Part shown: positions 61,638-64,000 of the stretch, piece after piece
How the letters are laid out: each line of letters starts with the position of its first letter
Numbering within the stretch: the first letter of the stretch is position 1
Assembly: GCF_008084145.1 (NCBI RefSeq)
Contig: NZ_VSDO01000006.1
Coordinates: 157,190-221,189 of the forward strand
Origin: Paenibacillus faecis
GTDB lineage: Bacteria; Bacillota; Bacilli; Paenibacillales; Paenibacillaceae
Direction of reading: 5' to 3'
Length of the DNA stretch: 64,000 nucleotides
Position numbers and translations under genes: made by a program
Notes under the pieces: generated by a model
What the model was told of the DNA's origin: nothing
The model's input: only the letters and a program-made list of their open reading frames with translations
Databases searched by the model: none

Positions 61638-61829
61638 ATGAGCAACACTGAAAAACGAGGACAAGTGGAGTTTCACTCGCCCGCAGTTAAGCTGACAGCT
61701 GAATTGCCTAGTGATGAGAAGATGCGGGAACACCTCGATGAGCTGAAAGCGAATGATGGTTTTCAAGGCTCCTGCACCGTCTCGCCAAATGCGCACAGTA
61801 AGCGAAAGGAAGTGGAGACTGATGAATGA
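61638..61829 (+). CDS. Small hydrophilic protein, 63 residues
   Basis: MSNTEKRGQVEFHSPAVKLT to SKRKEVETDE; Glu/Lys-rich, no membrane or signal segment. Its stop overlaps the start of the next gene (ATGAATGA), indicating translational coupling. No family recognised. Confidence 0.55.
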   Translation: MSNTEKRGQVEFHSPAVKLTAELPSDEKMREHLDELKANDGFQGSCTVSPNAHSKRKEVETDE

Positions 61830-62163
61830 ATGCCTGCGACCCGTTATGGACTGGCTCGACGAGCATATGGGGAGAAGCCTGCATATCCGCAAAGCGGAAC
61901 AAGGAGATACAGACGAGGTCCGACTGAAGCTGGAGCATACGGACATACGCGATGATCGTAGCCATGCCTTAGACGACTACACGGGCGGGCCGGTGCTGAT
62001 TTTGCAAGGAGAAGGCCGGGTAATCCAGCCGGGTGGCACAGAGCTTAACCTGCCTGGAAACGCATTTCTGATCCCGGTAGAAAATATAATGCAGGCTCGG
62101 ATAGACGGCCAGACCATTACGGTTGAGACGGGGCGTGCCCGTTACGATATTACCGAGTCCTAA
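61822..62163 (+). CDS. Hypothetical protein, 113 residues
   Basis: Starts at ATG 61822, with AAAGGA and GGAG upstream, overlapping the preceding small gene by 8 bases. The protein has LRPVMDWLDEHMGRSLHIRK and a beta-rich second half (GGPVLILQGEGRVIQPGGTE, IPVENIMQARIDGQ). No catalytic motif or transmembrane part. Family unknown; together with the preceding gene it forms a small operon. Confidence 0.6.
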   Translation: MNECLRPVMDWLDEHMGRSLHIRKAEQGDTDEVRLKLEHTDIRDDRSHALDDYTGGPVLILQGEGRVIQPGGTELNLPGNAFLIPVENIMQARIDGQTITVETGRARYDITES

Positions 62164-62357
62164 AAGGGATTCGTGCTCTCCCCAAATCATTTCCAAATAG
62201 CTCGCCTCTTCCCCCCCATTCGATAAATAACTGCCTGATAAATGGATATTAGATAGATTTTTTGTATCAAAAAATGGTATATTTTTGGGGAGCTAATCGC
62301 ACAGGTGTTCGATTAATGCAGTCAGGCTCAAGCTATATTTTTTGGGGAGGGCACGAT

Positions 62358-63170
62358 ATGGACAAGCATGCTGTTCATAGAACAAACGTAATAGGTGCTG
62401 GAGAGGTTGGAAACGCTGTCACGGTCAGCCTGGATAAAGACTCCATTCATCAAACGAACATCCACTTTTGGGACACCAAAGGAAATGAAATTTTAGGAGC
62501 AACCGCGCTCCCTCTTTATGGAGCTTTTGTCTCGGAAGAACAATGCCAACTTTTTGGCGATGTTTCAGGATCAAAAATGTTGGAGATCGGCTGCGGGACC
62601 GGTCATTCTTTGCAATATCACGGAGAGCGCAATGCATCTGAATTATGGGCTCTGGATATATCGGACAAACAAATCGAAAAGGCAAAGCAACATTTGACGG
62701 CATGCGGCCTTTCGGCAAATTTTATATGCTCTCCCATGGAAGAAGAATGCGGCATACCCACGGATTATTTTAACTATGTTTATTCGGTTTATGCCATAGG
62801 CTGGACCACCGACCTTGAGGGTACATTCCGCCGAATCGCTTCTTACCTAAAAAAAGACGGCGTGTTTATTTTCAGTTGGTCTCACCCCATACACAAATGT
62901 GTTGTTGCGGAAGACGACATGCTTGTTTTTAAAAAATGTTATTTCGACGAATCTTGGTATGCGGTAACCCTGGACGAAGGCACGCTATCCTTATCGGACC
63001 GCAAACTATCAACCTATGTGAATACGCTCTCAAAAGCGGGATTCGTCATTGAGCAGATGGTTGAGCAATCGGATCAAGAGTTGATGGATTTGCGGGACGT
63101 TAACGACGATTTTGCAAAAAAAGCAAAGATGCTTCCCGTAACTTTTGTAATCAAAGCAAGAAAACTGTAG
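62358..63170 (+). CDS. SAM-dependent class I methyltransferase
   Basis: 270 residues from the ATG at 62358, behind GGGGAGG; a TTG-rich extension upstream is not convincing. Motif I is MLEIGCGTGHSLQY, acidic residue in ELWALDISDKQIEKA, then VYSVYAIGWTTDLEG and FIFSWSHPIHKC. This is the UbiE/Methyltransf_11 type acting on small molecules; the acceptor is unknown. A near-duplicate of TATATTTTTTGGGGAG lies at 62277-62291, 57 bases upstream. Confidence 0.88.
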   Translation: MDKHAVHRTNVIGAGEVGNAVTVSLDKDSIHQTNIHFWDTKGNEILGATALPLYGAFVSEEQCQLFGDVSGSKMLEIGCGTGHSLQYHGERNASELWALDISDKQIEKAKQHLTACGLSANFICSPMEEECGIPTDYFNYVYSVYAIGWTTDLEGTFRRIASYLKKDGVFIFSWSHPIHKCVVAEDDMLVFKKCYFDESWYAVTLDEGTLSLSDRKLSTYVNTLSKAGFVIEQMVEQSDQELMDLRDVNDDFAKKAKMLPVTFVIKARKL

Positions 63171-63188
63171 GCGATCGAAACGAAAAAA

Positions 63189-63211
63189 GGCTGCTTCCTT
63201 GTGAAGCAGCC
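63189..63211. terminator. Hairpin after the methyltransferase gene
   Basis: Perfect stem GGCTGCTTC (63189-63197) and GAAGCAGCC (63203-63211) with a 5-base loop, 19 bases after the stop; A6 precedes it, but a weak tail follows. Confidence 0.6.
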
Positions 63212-63318
63212 GCTGACCATACTGTTTGGGTTGACAGCCTCGGCTTGCCGTACTTGGGTGCTATGGAAAGACATTATGGTGTATTTCGTAATATAAAGTC
63301 TTGTTTGAGGAGCGATTG

Positions 63319-64000
63319 ATGATGAATTACGAACTTAAAGTACGGAGGGAAATCGCAGACTGGGAAGAAAAAATGTTCAAATCGCCGGGATGGCTGGAAA
63401 AAACCTCGAAGACCATCGGTAATCGAATAAACCAGCTGATCCCCCCAAAGGTACAGAGCGTGATGACCACCACCATACGTTCGATCGTGCGGACGGCCTT
63501 GTTTGGTGCGGAATATACGCCTAGCCGTTCGGTAAAAAGTAATCCGGAACTGGAGTCTTCCGATCAAGAAGCGAAAGAATTGTTCACCTTGTATCAAAAA
63601 ATCGCCGTTGCCGAAGGAGCCGGAACCGGGGCTGGCGGCTTTATGCTCGGATTGGTGGACTTTCCGGCGTTAATTGCGATCAAGATGAAGTTTTTGTTCG
63701 AGCTGGCGCATGTTTATGGTTATGATACCAAACACTTTTCCGAGCGGGTCTTCATTCTCAAAGTATTTCAAATGACGTTTTCGGGGCCGGAAAATCGTGC
63801 CAGGCTGCTCTCTTCCATCAAAAATTGGCATATTGAAAAAGAACAGTGGCGCTCCGACGCCGAATACTCCCGGAATATGGACTGGGAAACGTTTCAGATC
63901 GAGTATCGCGACGCTATCGACTTCCGGAAAATGCTGCAGATGATGCCCGGGATCGGCGCACTCGCAGGCGCATGGGCCAATTACACCATCCTTGAGGATC
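63319..64000 (+). CDS. EcsC family protein, cut by the window end
   Basis: ATG at 63319 behind GAGGAG. The visible 227 residues match the EcsC family, including MNYELKVRREIADWEEKMF, AEGAGTGAGGFMLGLVDFPA and MMPGIGALAGAWANY. EcsC was found with an ABC transporter in B. subtilis; the protein's own function is not clear. The C-terminus lies beyond the window. It has no link to the preceding methyltransferase other than direction. Confidence 0.88.
   Translation, partial: MMNYELKVRREIADWEEKMFKSPGWLEKTSKTIGNRINQLIPPKVQSVMTTTIRSIVRTALFGAEYTPSRSVKSNPELESSDQEAKELFTLYQKIAVAEGAGTGAGGFMLGLVDFPALIAIKMKFLFELAHVYGYDTKHFSERVFILKVFQMTFSGPENRARLLSSIKNWHIEKEQWRSDAEYSRNMDWETFQIEYRDAIDFRKMLQMMPGIGALAGAWANYTILED

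Noticed and set aside
1..64000. CRISPR arrays, prophage, tRNA or rRNA genes
   Set aside because: No regularly spaced repeats, no phage structural or integrase genes, and no tRNA-like cloverleaf or rRNA sequence was noticed by eye; small RNA genes could still be missed.

Overview
The window looks like chromosomal DNA of a Paenibacillus-type Firmicute. This rests on strong GGAGG-type ribosome binding sites, frequent TTG starts, moderate GC, LplA/LplB/LplC-type sugar ABC transporters, a YesM/YesN-type two-component pair, and many small MarR, MerR, TetR, ArsR and PadR regulators. The genus is inferred; there is no rRNA or tRNA gene here to prove it.

Layout. (1) 1-780: an IS200/IS605-like element whose tnpA is broken by one frameshift. 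(2) 885-5401: a heterodimeric multidrug ABC exporter pair, divergent from a MerR regulator, with a textbook MerR promoter between them. (3) 5352-10084: a decayed unknown gene, a GH43 fragment, an intact GH127-type beta-L-arabinofuranosidase and an AraC regulator. (4) 10171-13023: an OmpR-type response regulator, a histidine kinase that probably starts at CTG, and a lipoprotein. (5) 13324-20537: a sugar-derivative operon (Gfo/Idh oxidoreductase, solute-binding lipoprotein, two permeases, MDR dehydrogenase). It sits beside a GntR regulator that carries a solute-binding-protein-like domain, and a shared decamer lies at both promoters. (6) 20660-22601: a scar zone with remnants of TetR, isochorismatase, MFS and IS200 genes and a frameshifted histidine phosphatase. 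(7) 22741-32576: a glucuronoxylan (aldouronate) locus with solute-binding lipoprotein, Nif3-like protein, GH67 alpha-glucuronidase, two permeases and YesM/YesN-type regulators.

(8) 32716-64000 is an accessory patchwork of small stress, drug and regulatory modules. These are a PadR/DUF1048/DrrAB-type exporter operon; AraC, MFS and isochorismatase; TetR divergent from a SnoaL-like gene and a YhgE/Pip-like protein; an alpha/beta hydrolase; an ArsR-rhodanese fusion divergent from a small monooxygenase-like gene and an MFS gene; MarR with nitroreductase; RarD; two P-loop kinase-like genes beside an APH-like gene; a DUF2268 peptidase with TipAS-type MerR; DUF1801, ArsR and AHSA1; DedA remnant, methyltransferase and kinase; TetR with SDR; another methyltransferase; and an EcsC-family gene cut by the window end. 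Many truncated genes (DsbA, DMT, YfzA tail, a TetR-like tail) lie between them.

The two large sugar loci plus the GH127 and GH43 pieces point to growth on arabinoxylan and glucuronoxylan side chains. I found no CRISPR array, prophage, plasmid origin, tRNA or rRNA. The most unusual items are the GntR/solute-binding fusion with its shared operator, two clear MerR 19-bp-spacer promoters, a deletion-scarred second copy of the isochorismatase/MFS cassette, a dispersed terminator-plus-tail repeat, and several probable non-ATG starts.
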